Below are positions 17,520 through 26,633 of a stretch of DNA of 64,000 nt, piece after piece (within the stretch, counting starts at the first letter, position 1; each line of letters begins with the position of its first letter). The notes beneath the pieces were generated by a model. That model worked only from the letters and a program-made list of their open reading frames with translations. It searched no databases and was not told where the DNA came from. Source of the stretch: DASRAU01 sp035638075 (GTDB lineage: Bacteria; Acidobacteriota; Polarisedimenticolia; Gp22-AA2); the NCBI GenBank assembly GCA_035638075.1, contig DASRAU010000024.1, positions 124,001 to 188,000 of the forward strand, in the 5' to 3' direction. The position numbers and the translations under genes were made by a program.

Positions 17520-18734
17520 TTGAGCGAACTCAAGGACCAGCTCGCCTCGCTGCGCATCGATCGCGACCGGCCGCAGGGCGGCGGCGCCGCGCGCTGGCTC
17601 CTGCTGGTCGCCGTGGCGCTGCTGCTCGCGGCGGGCGGCACCTGGTTTCTCCTCGGCGGCGGCCTCAACGCCATGCGCGGCGTGGAGATCGAAACCGTGC
17701 GACCCCAGGTGAGGTCGTCCTCCGGGCCCGCGCCCGGGACGGCCATCCTGACCGCCTCCGGCTACGTCGTGCCGCGGCGCAAGGCGGTCGTCAGCGCCAA
17801 GATCCAGGGACGCCTGAGCGAGCTCCGGGTCGAGGAAGGCAGCCGCGTCGAGCAGGACGAGATCCTCGCGCGCCTCGAGAACGCCGATTACCTCGCGCAG
17901 GTCAGCAGCGGCCGCGCCACCGTGCGGCGTGCCGAGGCCGATCTCGCCGAGCAGGAGCGCCAGCTGCGCCTGGCGCAGCAGATGGAGCGCGAGAACGTCG
18001 TGTCGCGCGACGCCCGCGAGGCGGCGGAGAGCCGCGTCCGCATGGCGGCGGCCGCCGTCGAGCAGGCGAAAGCACTCCTCCAGGTGGCCGATGCGCAGTA
18101 CCGGAACACCCTCATCCGCGCCCCGTTCAAGGGCGTCGTGTTGAAGAAGATGGCGGAGGTCGGCGAGAGCGTCGCGCCGATCCCCCCCGGGGTGAACATC
18201 TCGTCGTCGTCCGGGGCGATCGTGGCGCTGGCCGACCTGGACACGCTCGAGGTCGAGGCCGACGTGAGCGAATCGAACGTCGCGCGGCTCGGCCCCGACC
18301 AGCCGGCCGAGGTCTCGGTCGAGGCCTTCCCCGACAAGACCTACAAGGCGGTGCTGCGGCAGATCATCCCGACCGCCGACCGCACCCGCGCCACCGTGAT
18401 GGTGAAGGTGACGATCCTCGACAAGGATCCGAACCTCAAGCCCGAGATGAACGCCAAGGTCAACTTCATCGAGAAGGCGCAGGCGGCGGCGCCGGCCGAG
18501 GCCGCCCAGGCGCCGCCGACGATCACGGTGCCGGACGGCACGGTCGTCGACCGCGGCGGCGCCACGACGGTGTTCGAGGTGCGCGACGGCAAGGCGCGCG
18601 CCCTGTCCGTCGAGACCGCCGGGACGCGCGAGGGGCAGACGGTGGTGCGGCACGGGCTGAGCGGCACCGAGACGCTCGTGGCGAAGCCGCCGGCGACGCT
18701 CAGGGACGGGGATCGCATTCGAGTTCGTTCCTAA
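17520..18734 (+). CDS. MacA-like adaptor protein of an ABC exporter
   Basis: A 404-residue HlyD-type periplasmic adaptor. It has a cytoplasmic N terminus, one membrane anchor (LLLVAVALLLAAGGTWFLLG), a split lipoyl domain (VVSAKIQGRLSELRVEEGSR and GVVLKKMAEVGESVAPI), a coiled-coil hairpin between (about residues 125-195) and C-terminal barrel domains. It is followed by an ABC ATPase and two FtsX-type permeases, the layout of MacAB-like tripartite exporters. The assigned start is TTG at 17520, without a clear ribosome site. Confidence 0.87.
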   Translation: MSELKDQLASLRIDRDRPQGGGAARWLLLVAVALLLAAGGTWFLLGGGLNAMRGVEIETVRPQVRSSSGPAPGTAILTASGYVVPRRKAVVSAKIQGRLSELRVEEGSRVEQDEILARLENADYLAQVSSGRATVRRAEADLAEQERQLRLAQQMERENVVSRDAREAAESRVRMAAAAVEQAKALLQVADAQYRNTLIRAPFKGVVLKKMAEVGESVAPIPPGVNISSSSGAIVALADLDTLEVEADVSESNVARLGPDQPAEVSVEAFPDKTYKAVLRQIIPTADRTRATVMVKVTILDKDPNLKPEMNAKVNFIEKAQAAAPAEAAQAPPTITVPDGTVVDRGGATTVFEVRDGKARALSVETAGTREGQTVVRHGLSGTETLVAKPPATLRDGDRIRVRS

Positions 18735-18761
18735 GACTCAGACCAGGGGGAGGAGACACGC

Positions 18762-19433
18762 ATGGCGATGGTGGAGGTCCGCGGCGTGCGCAAGGTGTAC
18801 CGGCGCGACGCCCTGGCGATCACGGTGCTCGACGGGCTCGACCTCGACGTGCAGGAGGGGGAGTTCCTGGCTCTGATGGGCCCCTCCGGCTCGGGGAAGA
18901 CGACCCTCCTCAATCTCATCGCCGGCATCGACCGGCCGACCGCAGGCTCCGTCCAGGTCGCCGGGACGAACGTCGCCGCCCTCTCGGAGGGGGCGCTGGC
19001 GCGCTGGCGCAGCCACAACGTCGGCTTCATCTTCCAGTTCTACAACCTGATTCCGGTTCTGACGGCGGAGGAGAACGTCGCGCTGCCGCTTCTGCTCGAG
19101 CGCCTGTCGCGCAAGGAGCGCAACGAGCGGGCGATGACCGCGCTCAAGATCGTCGGTCTCGCCGACCGGGCGAAGCACTCGCCGCGGCAGCTCTCCGGCG
19201 GCCAGGAGCAGCGCGTCGCCATCGCCCGCGCCATCGTCGGCGACCCGAAGGTGCTGGTCGCCGACGAGCCGACCGGCGACCTCGACGCGAAGAGCGCCGA
19301 GGAGATCCTGACGCTCATGGACACGCTCAACCGGGACTTCAGGAAGACCATCGTCATGGTGACCCACGACCCGCGCGCGGCGCAGCGCGCCCGGCGGCAG
19401 CTGCACCTCGACAAGGGCATCCTGCAGGCCTAG
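18762..19433 (+). CDS. ABC transporter ATPase, MacB/LolD type
   Basis: A 223-residue nucleotide-binding subunit. It has Walker A GPSGSGKTTLLN, Q-loop region FIFQFYNLIPVLTAEENV, signature LSGGQEQRVAIARAI, Walker B VLVADEPTGDLD and H-loop VMVTHDP. This subfamily drives mechanotransmission exporters such as MacB and LolCDE, not classical import. A strong GGGAGGAG site precedes the ATG. Four bases separate it from the first permease gene. Confidence 0.94.
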   Translation: MAMVEVRGVRKVYRRDALAITVLDGLDLDVQEGEFLALMGPSGSGKTTLLNLIAGIDRPTAGSVQVAGTNVAALSEGALARWRSHNVGFIFQFYNLIPVLTAEENVALPLLLERLSRKERNERAMTALKIVGLADRAKHSPRQLSGGQEQRVAIARAIVGDPKVLVADEPTGDLDAKSAEEILTLMDTLNRDFRKTIVMVTHDPRAAQRARRQLHLDKGILQA

Positions 19434-19437
19434 AGCG

Positions 19438-20613
19438 ATGAAATACCTCCCCTACATCCTGAAGCACCTGAAACGCCACTGGGTGCGCAGCCTGCTCACC
19501 GTCCTGGCGATGACCTTCTGCATCTTCGTGTTCTGCGTCCTGCAGGCGTTCCTGGCCGCGCTGCAGCGCGGCCTCGATTCCACCAATGCCAATCGCCTGG
19601 TCACCCGCAACGCCGTCAGCCTGGTGTTCAACCTCCCGGTGACCTACAAGGAGCGCATCGCGGGGGTCCCGGGGGTCCAGCGCGTCTGTGCGCAGAACTG
19701 GTTCGGCGGCGCCCGCAAGGCGGGGGACTTCAAGGACTTCTTCCCCAACATGGCGGTCGAGGCGGAGCCGTTCCTCGAGATGTCCCCCGAGTACATCCTG
19801 ACCGAGGAGCAGAAGCGGGCCTGGCTCGAGAGCCAGACCGGCTGCATCATCGGACCGGCCACGGCGGAGAAATACGGCTGGAAGGTCGGCAGCACCTTCC
19901 AGCTCGAGTCGTTCATCCCGCCGTACCGCGCCAGCAAGCCGTTCGAATTCACCATCGCGGCCATCTACGCGACTGACGACAAGCGCTTCCCGGGGACCGA
20001 CAAGACGATCATGTTCTTCCATCGCAAGTACCTGGACGAGGCGACCGGCCGGCAGGTCGGCGTCGGGACGTTCGCGGTCCAGATCGCCGACAAGACCCAG
20101 GCCGGCGCGATCTGCCGCGCCATCGACAACCTGTTCGAGAACAGCGAGCGGCAGACCCACACCGAGACCGAAAAGCAGTTCCTCGCCTCGTTTCTCTCCA
20201 TGGCCGGCAACCTGGCGCTGCTCCTCAACTGGATCGGGCTCGCCGTCATCTTCGTCATCCTGCTCGTCACCGCCAACACCATGAGCATGGCGGTGCGCGA
20301 GCGGCGCACGGAGATGGGCGTGCTCAAGACACTCGGCTTCAGCAGCGGCAAGGTGATGGGGCTGGTGCTCGCGGAGGCGGGGCTGCTCGGCGCGCTCGGC
20401 GGAGCGATCGGCATCCTCTTCAGCACCGGCATGATCCGGGTGCTCGCCATGGCCCCCAATGTGGGCCCCGTCGTGCAGGGCCTCGGCGGGCTCCCCGGTC
20501 CGGTGGCGCTCGCCGGCTTCGCCCTGGCGCTCGGCATCGGTCTCATCGCCGGCCTGGCGCCGGCGGTCGCCGCCTACCGCGCCCACATCACCGATCTGCT
20601 GAGGCACGTCTGA
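19438..20613 (+). CDS. FtsX/MacB-type ABC permease, first copy
   Basis: A 391-residue permease with TM1 near residues 15-40, a large periplasmic domain (about 45-260) and three C-terminal spans. The FtsX signature region reads SMAVRERRTEMGVLKTLGFS, followed by VMGLVLAEAGLLGALGGAIG. It probably forms a heterodimer with the next gene product on the ATPase encoded at 18762. Its stop overlaps the next start by one base. Confidence 0.9.
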   Translation: MKYLPYILKHLKRHWVRSLLTVLAMTFCIFVFCVLQAFLAALQRGLDSTNANRLVTRNAVSLVFNLPVTYKERIAGVPGVQRVCAQNWFGGARKAGDFKDFFPNMAVEAEPFLEMSPEYILTEEQKRAWLESQTGCIIGPATAEKYGWKVGSTFQLESFIPPYRASKPFEFTIAAIYATDDKRFPGTDKTIMFFHRKYLDEATGRQVGVGTFAVQIADKTQAGAICRAIDNLFENSERQTHTETEKQFLASFLSMAGNLALLLNWIGLAVIFVILLVTANTMSMAVRERRTEMGVLKTLGFSSGKVMGLVLAEAGLLGALGGAIGILFSTGMIRVLAMAPNVGPVVQGLGGLPGPVALAGFALALGIGLIAGLAPAVAAYRAHITDLLRHV

Positions 20614-21782
20614 TGGCGCTCCCCCTGTCGTACAACTACCGGAACCTGGTGGTCCGCTGGAAGGTGACGCTCCTCGCCATCGGCGGCATCGCCCTCGTGG
20701 TCACCGTGCTCGTGGTCCTCAGCGCCATGTCGAGCGGCTTCCAGCACGCCCTGGCCGAGACCGGCAGCTCCGACAACGGCATCGTCGTGCAACGCGGCTC
20801 CGGTTCGGAGCTGACGTCGTTCTTCAGCCGCGAGCAGCGCAACCTGATCGAGGCGGACGAGCGGATCGCCCGCGCCCCGGACGGCAAGCCCCTGGTCTCC
20901 CCCGACATCGTCATCGTCGCCAACCTCAAGAAGAAGGAGGACGGCCAGCCGACCAACGTCACCGTCCGCGGCGTGACGCCGATGGCGTTCGAGGTGCGGC
21001 GCGGCATCAAGGTCACCAACGGCCGCAACTTCACGCCGGGCCTCAACGAGGTGATCGTCGGCGAGAAGATCGCCCGGCGCATGGCGGGTCTCGATCTCGG
21101 TTCGAAGATCAAGATCCAGAAGCGGGAGTGGGAGGTCGTCGGGTGGTTCGGCGCCGACGGCAGCGCCTTCGAGAGCGAGATCTGGGGGGACTACGACGTC
21201 ATGGGGCCGGCCTTCCTGCGCGGCGGGGGGCAGAACTCCCTCACCGTCCGGCTGAAGGACGCCAAAACCCGCGAGGCGTTCGACCGTGACATCCAGGCGA
21301 ACCCGCAGTTCCAGCTCGAGATGAAGGACGAGCGCCAGTACTACGCCGACCAGTCCGGCCCGGTGAGCGGCCCGCTTCTCGCGCTCGCCACCTTCGTGTC
21401 GCTGTTCATGGGGATCGGCGCGGTGTTCGGGGCCGTCAACACCATGAACGCCATCGTCGCCGCGCGCACGCGGGAGATCGGGACGCTCCGGGCCATCGGC
21501 TTCAGCCGCCGAAGCATCCTGACCGCATTCCTGCTTGAGTCGCTTCTCCTGTCGCTGGTCGGCGGGATCCTGGGGTGCCTGCTCGCCTTCCGATGGTACG
21601 GCTACACCGCCGGCACCGGGCAGACGGCGTCGTTCAGCGAGATCGCCTTCGCCTTCCGGATCACCCCCGACGGGCTGATGGCGGGACTGATTCTGGCCCT
21701 CGGCATGGGCCTCGTCGGCGGACTGCTGCCGGCGATTCGCGCCGCGCGCCTGCCGATCACCACGGCCCTGCGCGAGGGCTGA
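20613..21782 (+). CDS. FtsX/MacB-type ABC permease, second copy
   Basis: A 389-residue paralog of the upstream permease with the same topology: TM1, a periplasmic domain of about 220 residues and three C-terminal spans. Its FtsX region is IVAARTREIGTLRAIGFSRR. The pair plus ATPase and adaptor make a complete inner-membrane export unit of MacAB or Lol-like type. The cargo is not evident. The gene is followed after 116 bases by three secreted HtrA-like genes. Confidence 0.9.
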   Translation: MALPLSYNYRNLVVRWKVTLLAIGGIALVVTVLVVLSAMSSGFQHALAETGSSDNGIVVQRGSGSELTSFFSREQRNLIEADERIARAPDGKPLVSPDIVIVANLKKKEDGQPTNVTVRGVTPMAFEVRRGIKVTNGRNFTPGLNEVIVGEKIARRMAGLDLGSKIKIQKREWEVVGWFGADGSAFESEIWGDYDVMGPAFLRGGGQNSLTVRLKDAKTREAFDRDIQANPQFQLEMKDERQYYADQSGPVSGPLLALATFVSLFMGIGAVFGAVNTMNAIVAARTREIGTLRAIGFSRRSILTAFLLESLLLSLVGGILGCLLAFRWYGYTAGTGQTASFSEIAFAFRITPDGLMAGLILALGMGLVGGLLPAIRAARLPITTALREG

Positions 21783-21898
21783 TCTCCCGGTTTCGCGAGG
21801 CTGACGACCCGCGCGCCGGGGCTGCGGCTTTCCGGACGACGGCCCGGGGTCGACATGTCGTAGAATCGCCCCATACTCGGTGTCATCCGGGGGGATCG

Positions 21899-23494
21899 AT
21901 GCCGGCTCGCTCGCAGGTTCTGTTCATCGTTCTGGTCACGGGGTTCCTGCTCTTCGCTTCGGCTTTCGCCGAGGGGACGGCGCCGGATCCCGAGAGCGTC
22001 CACTGCGTCGTCTGCGGCGCCGCCAACCCGGCCGGGAGCAGGTTCTGCCAGGCCGACGGCGCCCCCATCCCCGAGTACGTCCCGGCGCGGAAGCCCGCAT
22101 CGTTCGTGCGATCGGCCGACACCCTGACGGACGAGGAGATCCAGGAGACCCTCGACCGGGTCGCCGCCTCGGTCGTGCGCATCCGCGCGCGCACCACCAC
22201 GACCTACAAGTACCCGACGACCTGGTTCAAGGACCGCGAAGCGGAGTACTACGGTCGCGCCATGCTCGGGAAGATCGAGACCTCGGAAAACGACCGCCGA
22301 CTGGAGGGCTCGGGCTTCGCGATCGGCGAAGACGGCGAGATCGTCACCAACGCCCACGTCGCCAGTCCCGACGGGACGCAGGCGGCGGTCACCATCGAGC
22401 TGCGCGACGGCAAAAGTGTCGAGGCGACGGTCGTCGGCGTGGATGCGGCGAGCGACATCGCGCTCCTGAAGGTTCCGGCCGGAACCATCCCCCCGCTCGA
22501 GTGGGGGGATTCCAGGAACGTGCGGGTCGGGCAGCAGGTCTGGGCAATCGGCAACTCGCTCGGCATCGGCACCTCCTTCACGCGCGGCACCATGTCGGGA
22601 ATTTCGAACACCCGCGTCGGGCTCAACCAGGTGGAGTCGTTCCTGCACTCCGACGCCTTCACGACCCACGGCAACAGCGGCGGTCCGCTCGTCGACGTCA
22701 ACGGCCGCGTCCTCGGACTGTGCGACATGGGCTTCGGCGAGGAAAAGGGGCAGGGCTACACGATCCCGTCGCACATGGCGCGCCTCGTCGTCGAGCGGCT
22801 GCGGAAGGGGAAGTACGAGCGCGGCTTCGTCGGCCTGCACGTCAAGCCGGTCGACGGCGACGCCGTCTCCCTGTACAACCTCGTGCGCCGCGACGGAACG
22901 GTCATCCAGTACGTCCTCCCCGATTCGCCGGCCGCCCAAGCCGGCCTGCGCCCCGGCGACGTCGTCTACGGCATCAACGGCCGGATGACCCCCTCGACCT
23001 ACATCCTGCAGGAGTCGATCTCGAGCGTGGGGGCGGGGTCGGCGATCAAGCTCCAGGTCGATCGCCAGGGGAAGGCGATCGAAGTGGCGCTGAACACGGT
23101 GGTGCGGCCCGAGGCGCCGCGCGCCGAGCCGCTCCAGGACATGCAGGATTACCTGCGCCTCTACTTCGAGGAGGACCCGAAGGCCCGCGTCGTCACCATC
23201 CGCGATCCGAACCGCTCGCGGCGGGCCCCGGGGCTCTACGAAGGGGCGGTCATCAAGAGCGTCGTCCCGGGACAGGACTGGCCGGAGGAGGCGATCACCC
23301 TGAACTACTACAAAACCCGGGCCAAGCCTATTCGCGTTTCGTCGCTCGCCGATTTGCGGACCGCTTTCGCCCGGACCCATGTCGGCGGCAGGGTGGCGGC
23401 GACCTTCGAGGTGATGTACGTCAATGGCTACTTCGGCATGCTGGAACCCATCTGCTCGGTGTCCTTCGATGAAGTCTGGCCGATCTTCATCTGA
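21899..23494 (+). CDS. Secreted HtrA-like serine protease with zinc-ribbon-like N terminus, catalytic
   Basis: A 531-residue protein. It has a signal peptide (residues 1-24), a zinc-ribbon-like segment with three of the usual four cysteines (CVVCG at 36-39, FC at 50, then Asp where the fourth Cys would be), a trypsin-like domain (about 85-275) and two PDZ-like domains. The catalytic triad is intact: His153 (VTNAHVAS), Asp186 (ASDIALLK) and Ser260 (HGNSGGPL). The first PDZ reads VLPDSPAAQAGLRPGDVVYG. It is a likely periplasmic quality-control protease. A TAGAAT element lies at 21861. It is the first of three tandem paralogs; the others have lost catalytic residues. Confidence 0.88.
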   Translation: MPARSQVLFIVLVTGFLLFASAFAEGTAPDPESVHCVVCGAANPAGSRFCQADGAPIPEYVPARKPASFVRSADTLTDEEIQETLDRVAASVVRIRARTTTTYKYPTTWFKDREAEYYGRAMLGKIETSENDRRLEGSGFAIGEDGEIVTNAHVASPDGTQAAVTIELRDGKSVEATVVGVDAASDIALLKVPAGTIPPLEWGDSRNVRVGQQVWAIGNSLGIGTSFTRGTMSGISNTRVGLNQVESFLHSDAFTTHGNSGGPLVDVNGRVLGLCDMGFGEEKGQGYTIPSHMARLVVERLRKGKYERGFVGLHVKPVDGDAVSLYNLVRRDGTVIQYVLPDSPAAQAGLRPGDVVYGINGRMTPSTYILQESISSVGAGSAIKLQVDRQGKAIEVALNTVVRPEAPRAEPLQDMQDYLRLYFEEDPKARVVTIRDPNRSRRAPGLYEGAVIKSVVPGQDWPEEAITLNYYKTRAKPIRVSSLADLRTAFARTHVGGRVAATFEVMYVNGYFGMLEPICSVSFDEVWPIFI

Positions 23495-23504
23495 CCGCCG
23501 CGCC

Positions 23505-25070
23505 ATGACGCCCGGTGCCTCCCGGCGCGGCGGCGCGTGTCCGCGCGCCGCGCTCCTGCTGCTCCTGCCGGCGCTCGTCACGGCGCCTTTGCCGCTGCGG
23601 GCGCAGGCGATTCCCCCGCCGCCGCCGAATCCCGGCGACGCCCCGAAGGCGGCGCCACGGCCGGCCCCGAAACCGGCGGCACCGAGGCTGACCCCCTGCC
23701 CGCGCTGCGGCTATGGATGCGATGCGGGCTGGCACTACTGCCTGCACTGCGGCTGGGACTTGACGCGCCTCGTCGGCCAGGGAGAGGAGCAGCGTCTCCA
23801 GGAGATCGCCCGTGCTTCGATGCGGGTCGTCGTCGGCGGGCGGCCCAACCGCCACGGCACCGCCTTCCCCTATCCCGGCGGCTACGTCGTGACCAACGCG
23901 CGGCACCTCGTCGGCGCGGCCGAGGATCGCGTCAAGCTGATGACCTGGGACAACCAGGAGTCGCTCGCGACCATCGTCGGCATCGACCTTCCCACCGGGC
24001 TCGCCGTCCTCAAGCCCGATCGGCCAATCGGCACCGAGATCCCTCTGGCCCCGACGGCTCCCGTTCCGCCCGAGTCGACCTGGGCGGTCTGTTATCCGAT
24101 CGTGAAAGAAGGGGACGTCGTGCGGTTCATCCCGGTCTCGCTGCACCGCGGCCGGCTGACCGCCACGGCGCAGAGCGGCCAGAACTACGTCTCGTTCGAA
24201 GACCTTCTGCGCACCGATCACGCGATCGAGGACGGGTGCAATGGCGGCCCGCTCATCGACTCGCGCGGGCGGCTGGCGGGCATGATGCTCGGCAAGACCG
24301 AGGACGGACTCACGTTCGCCCTGCCGCTCGATCGGCTGCGCCCGGTGCTCGACGGGCTGGTGAAGGGGGACCGACCGAAGTGGCCCTACTACGGGCTCGG
24401 GCTCGTCACCCCGGACGAGCGCCGCCGCAAGAAGTTCGGGCTCGACGCGGCCGTGGACCATCCGGTCGTCGGCTTCCTCATCACCGGCTCCCCCGCGTCC
24501 AAGGCGGGGATCCTTCCCGGCGACGCGGTGACTGCGATCAGCGGGGAACCGGTGAAGACGGTGTGGGACGCCGGATCCCGGCTGCTCCAGGGCAAGGCCG
24601 GCGGGGCGGCGGTGCGGCTGACGATCTCGCGCGCCGGGACGGAGAAGACGTTCGACGTCGCGGCGATCGAGCGCCCGGCGCGCGTCGTCATGGAGCCGTT
24701 CGACGAGCTGGAGGAATCGCTCCAGGCGAACCTGCGCCCCGCCTCCGCCGACGGCGGGAAAGGGCACGGTCTCGTGGTGCGTGATCTCGTGCGCGGCGGA
24801 CGCGGCGAAACCGGGGATTACGCCAACGGGGTGTACCACGAAGGCGATGTGATTCTCTCCATCGGGAACAGGTCGGTGGACAGTGCCGAGGAGCTGAACA
24901 AGGTCGTCCGGACGCAGGTCCCGGACGTCTTTGGCGACTCCCCGCGCCAGGACAAGCGATTCGCCTCCTCGTACCTGGCGAAGATCGAAGTCCGGCCTGT
25001 GGGAAAGGACAAGGAGATGCGCGAATACCTGAATCTCTTCCCTGACATCCTCGCGCCGCCGGTGTACTGA
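23505..25070 (+). CDS. Secreted HtrA-like protein, predicted inactive (second paralog)
   Basis: A 521-residue product with the same architecture as the gene before it. A signal peptide (about 1-34) is followed by a Pro-rich spacer, a four-Cys zinc ribbon (CPRCGYGC...YCLHCG), a trypsin-like fold and two PDZ domains (LITGSPASKAGILPGDAV and a second starting near LVVRDLVRGG). By alignment the catalytic Asp is Gly165 (TGLAVLK) and the nucleophile Ser is Asn246 (GCNGGPL). A His (His134) survives, one position out of register. It should not cleave peptide bonds and may bind peptides or regulate the active paralog. The ATG lies 10 bases after the previous stop. Confidence 0.85.
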   Translation: MTPGASRRGGACPRAALLLLLPALVTAPLPLRAQAIPPPPPNPGDAPKAAPRPAPKPAAPRLTPCPRCGYGCDAGWHYCLHCGWDLTRLVGQGEEQRLQEIARASMRVVVGGRPNRHGTAFPYPGGYVVTNARHLVGAAEDRVKLMTWDNQESLATIVGIDLPTGLAVLKPDRPIGTEIPLAPTAPVPPESTWAVCYPIVKEGDVVRFIPVSLHRGRLTATAQSGQNYVSFEDLLRTDHAIEDGCNGGPLIDSRGRLAGMMLGKTEDGLTFALPLDRLRPVLDGLVKGDRPKWPYYGLGLVTPDERRRKKFGLDAAVDHPVVGFLITGSPASKAGILPGDAVTAISGEPVKTVWDAGSRLLQGKAGGAAVRLTISRAGTEKTFDVAAIERPARVVMEPFDELEESLQANLRPASADGGKGHGLVVRDLVRGGRGETGDYANGVYHEGDVILSIGNRSVDSAEELNKVVRTQVPDVFGDSPRQDKRFASSYLAKIEVRPVGKDKEMREYLNLFPDILAPPVY

Positions 25071-25074
25071 GGCC

Positions 25075-26565
25075 GTGCGAGCCACCCGCCGTCACCTGCT
25101 GCGTCTCCTGGCAGCCACCTCCGCGATCCTCGCGCTCCCGTGGGCCGGTGCGCCGCGCGCGCGGGCCGAAACGGCGCCGGAGATCTGCCCGAAGTGCGGG
25201 GCTCCACGCCGCCCGGGCGCCGCGTTCTGCGGCCAGTGCGGCACGAAGTTCGCCGCCCCCGCGGCCGCCGCCGCACCCGCCGCCGGCCCCTCGGTCGTGC
25301 AGGTGGTGGCGGCCCACGACAACGAGATCACTTCGACCTACGCCTCGCTCGTCTGGGGGTCGAACCTGCGCATCGATTCGCTCCTCGGCAGCGCCTTCGC
25401 CATCGGTTCGGGCGAGTTCCTGACCGACAGCGGCCTGCTGGCCGGGGCACGCGAGGTGAACCTGCGCACTCCTTCCGGCCGCACCGTCCCCGCGCAGGTG
25501 GTCGGAACAGATCCCATGATCGGCATCAGCCTCCTGAAGGCGGAGGTCGACGGCCTCGTCCCCCTCGCCCTGCGCCGCGACGAGCCTTTGAAGCTCGGCG
25601 AGGGAATGAACGCGCTCGGCTACCCCAGCGGATCGCAGGCGCGCGGCGAGCCGGTGACCTCGCAAGGGGTGGTGAGCGGGCTGCACCGCGGCGGCGAGGG
25701 CATCCATCCCGTCGAGGACTATCTCCAGACCGACGCCTCGCTGCCGCGCGGCCTCGCCGGCGGCCCGATGCTCGACGGCCGCGGCCGCGTCATCGGGATG
25801 AGCACCGCCTACATCCTCGGGGGACGTGTCTTTCTCGGACGCCAGAGCGGCGTCGGCTTCGCGATCCCGGCCGAATGGCTCGACCGCGGACTGACCTGGA
25901 TCCGCGCCGGCACCCCGGCACGCGGCTGGATCGGTGCGCTGGCCGTCACCGCCGACTCGGAGAACCGCGAGCGGTACCACCTTCCTCCCGAGACCCGCCT
26001 GGTGGTGGAGCACGTCTTCCCCGGGAGCCCGGCCGCCGCGGCGGGAGTGAAGCGCGGTGACGGACTCCTGGCGATCGGAGGCAACCCGATCCCGAGCCTC
26101 GTGTTCGCGCAGCAGCGCGTCCTCTCGGCGGCCCCCGGGGACCATGTGACGCTGGACCTGGTGCGCGCCGCCGGCCCCGCCACTGTCGACATCACGCTGT
26201 CCCCCCGACCTGATCGGCCGCGGCTCGCGGCCCTGGATGCCCTGCGTTTCTTCGGCGAGCTCGAGATCGAGCCCCGCGGTGAGGACCTGGTCGTCGGGGC
26301 GGTGCGTTCGGGCTCGACCCCCTCGTATTCCAAGATCGCGTCCGGGGACACCTTGAAGAGCATCCTCAGCAAGAAGGACTGGGAGCACGGCGCGACCGAC
26401 AACTCGCGGTGGCGCTCAATTAAGACGGTGGTGGACCTCGAGGAGCGCCTCACGACGGCCTACTCCGATCTCGATTTCGCCGTCGGCCTGCGCTTCAAAG
26501 GGAAGGACGGCAGCAAGCGCGAGATGTACCTCTGGGAGATCCTCTCCCCGACCCCCGCGCTCTAG
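25075..26565 (+). CDS. Secreted HtrA-like protein, predicted inactive (third paralog)
   Basis: A 496-residue product. It has a signal peptide with an Arg-rich start (residues 1-31), a complete four-Cys zinc ribbon (CPKCGAPRRPGAAFCGQCG), a trypsin-like fold and two PDZ-like domains (FPGSPAAAAGVKRGDGLLA, then a more diverged one). All three catalytic positions are lost: His becomes Gly120 (LTDSGLL), Asp becomes Gly150 (MIGISLLK) and Ser becomes Ala228 (GLAGGPM). It starts with GTG four bases after the preceding stop, so the three genes form one operon. It is a pseudoprotease, probably a binding or regulatory subunit. Confidence 0.85.
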   Translation: MRATRRHLLRLLAATSAILALPWAGAPRARAETAPEICPKCGAPRRPGAAFCGQCGTKFAAPAAAAAPAAGPSVVQVVAAHDNEITSTYASLVWGSNLRIDSLLGSAFAIGSGEFLTDSGLLAGAREVNLRTPSGRTVPAQVVGTDPMIGISLLKAEVDGLVPLALRRDEPLKLGEGMNALGYPSGSQARGEPVTSQGVVSGLHRGGEGIHPVEDYLQTDASLPRGLAGGPMLDGRGRVIGMSTAYILGGRVFLGRQSGVGFAIPAEWLDRGLTWIRAGTPARGWIGALAVTADSENRERYHLPPETRLVVEHVFPGSPAAAAGVKRGDGLLAIGGNPIPSLVFAQQRVLSAAPGDHVTLDLVRAAGPATVDITLSPRPDRPRLAALDALRFFGELEIEPRGEDLVVGAVRSGSTPSYSKIASGDTLKSILSKKDWEHGATDNSRWRSIKTVVDLEERLTTAYSDLDFAVGLRFKGKDGSKREMYLWEILSPTPAL

Positions 26566-26602
26566 AAAAACGGGGCGGCCCGATGCTCCGGACCGCCCCG
26601 TT
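26566..26602 (-). terminator. Intrinsic terminator of the ahpC-type peroxiredoxin gene
   Basis: AACGGGGCGG (26569-26578) and CCGCCCCGTT (26593-26602) make a 10-bp stem. Read on the minus strand it is followed by a TTTTT run (26570-26566), as expected for rho-independent termination of the minus-strand gene. The stem may also slow plus-strand transcription from the HtrA-like genes. Confidence 0.8.
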
Positions 26603-26633
26603 CGATGGCGTCCTTCCCTTCCGGACCCAGGAC

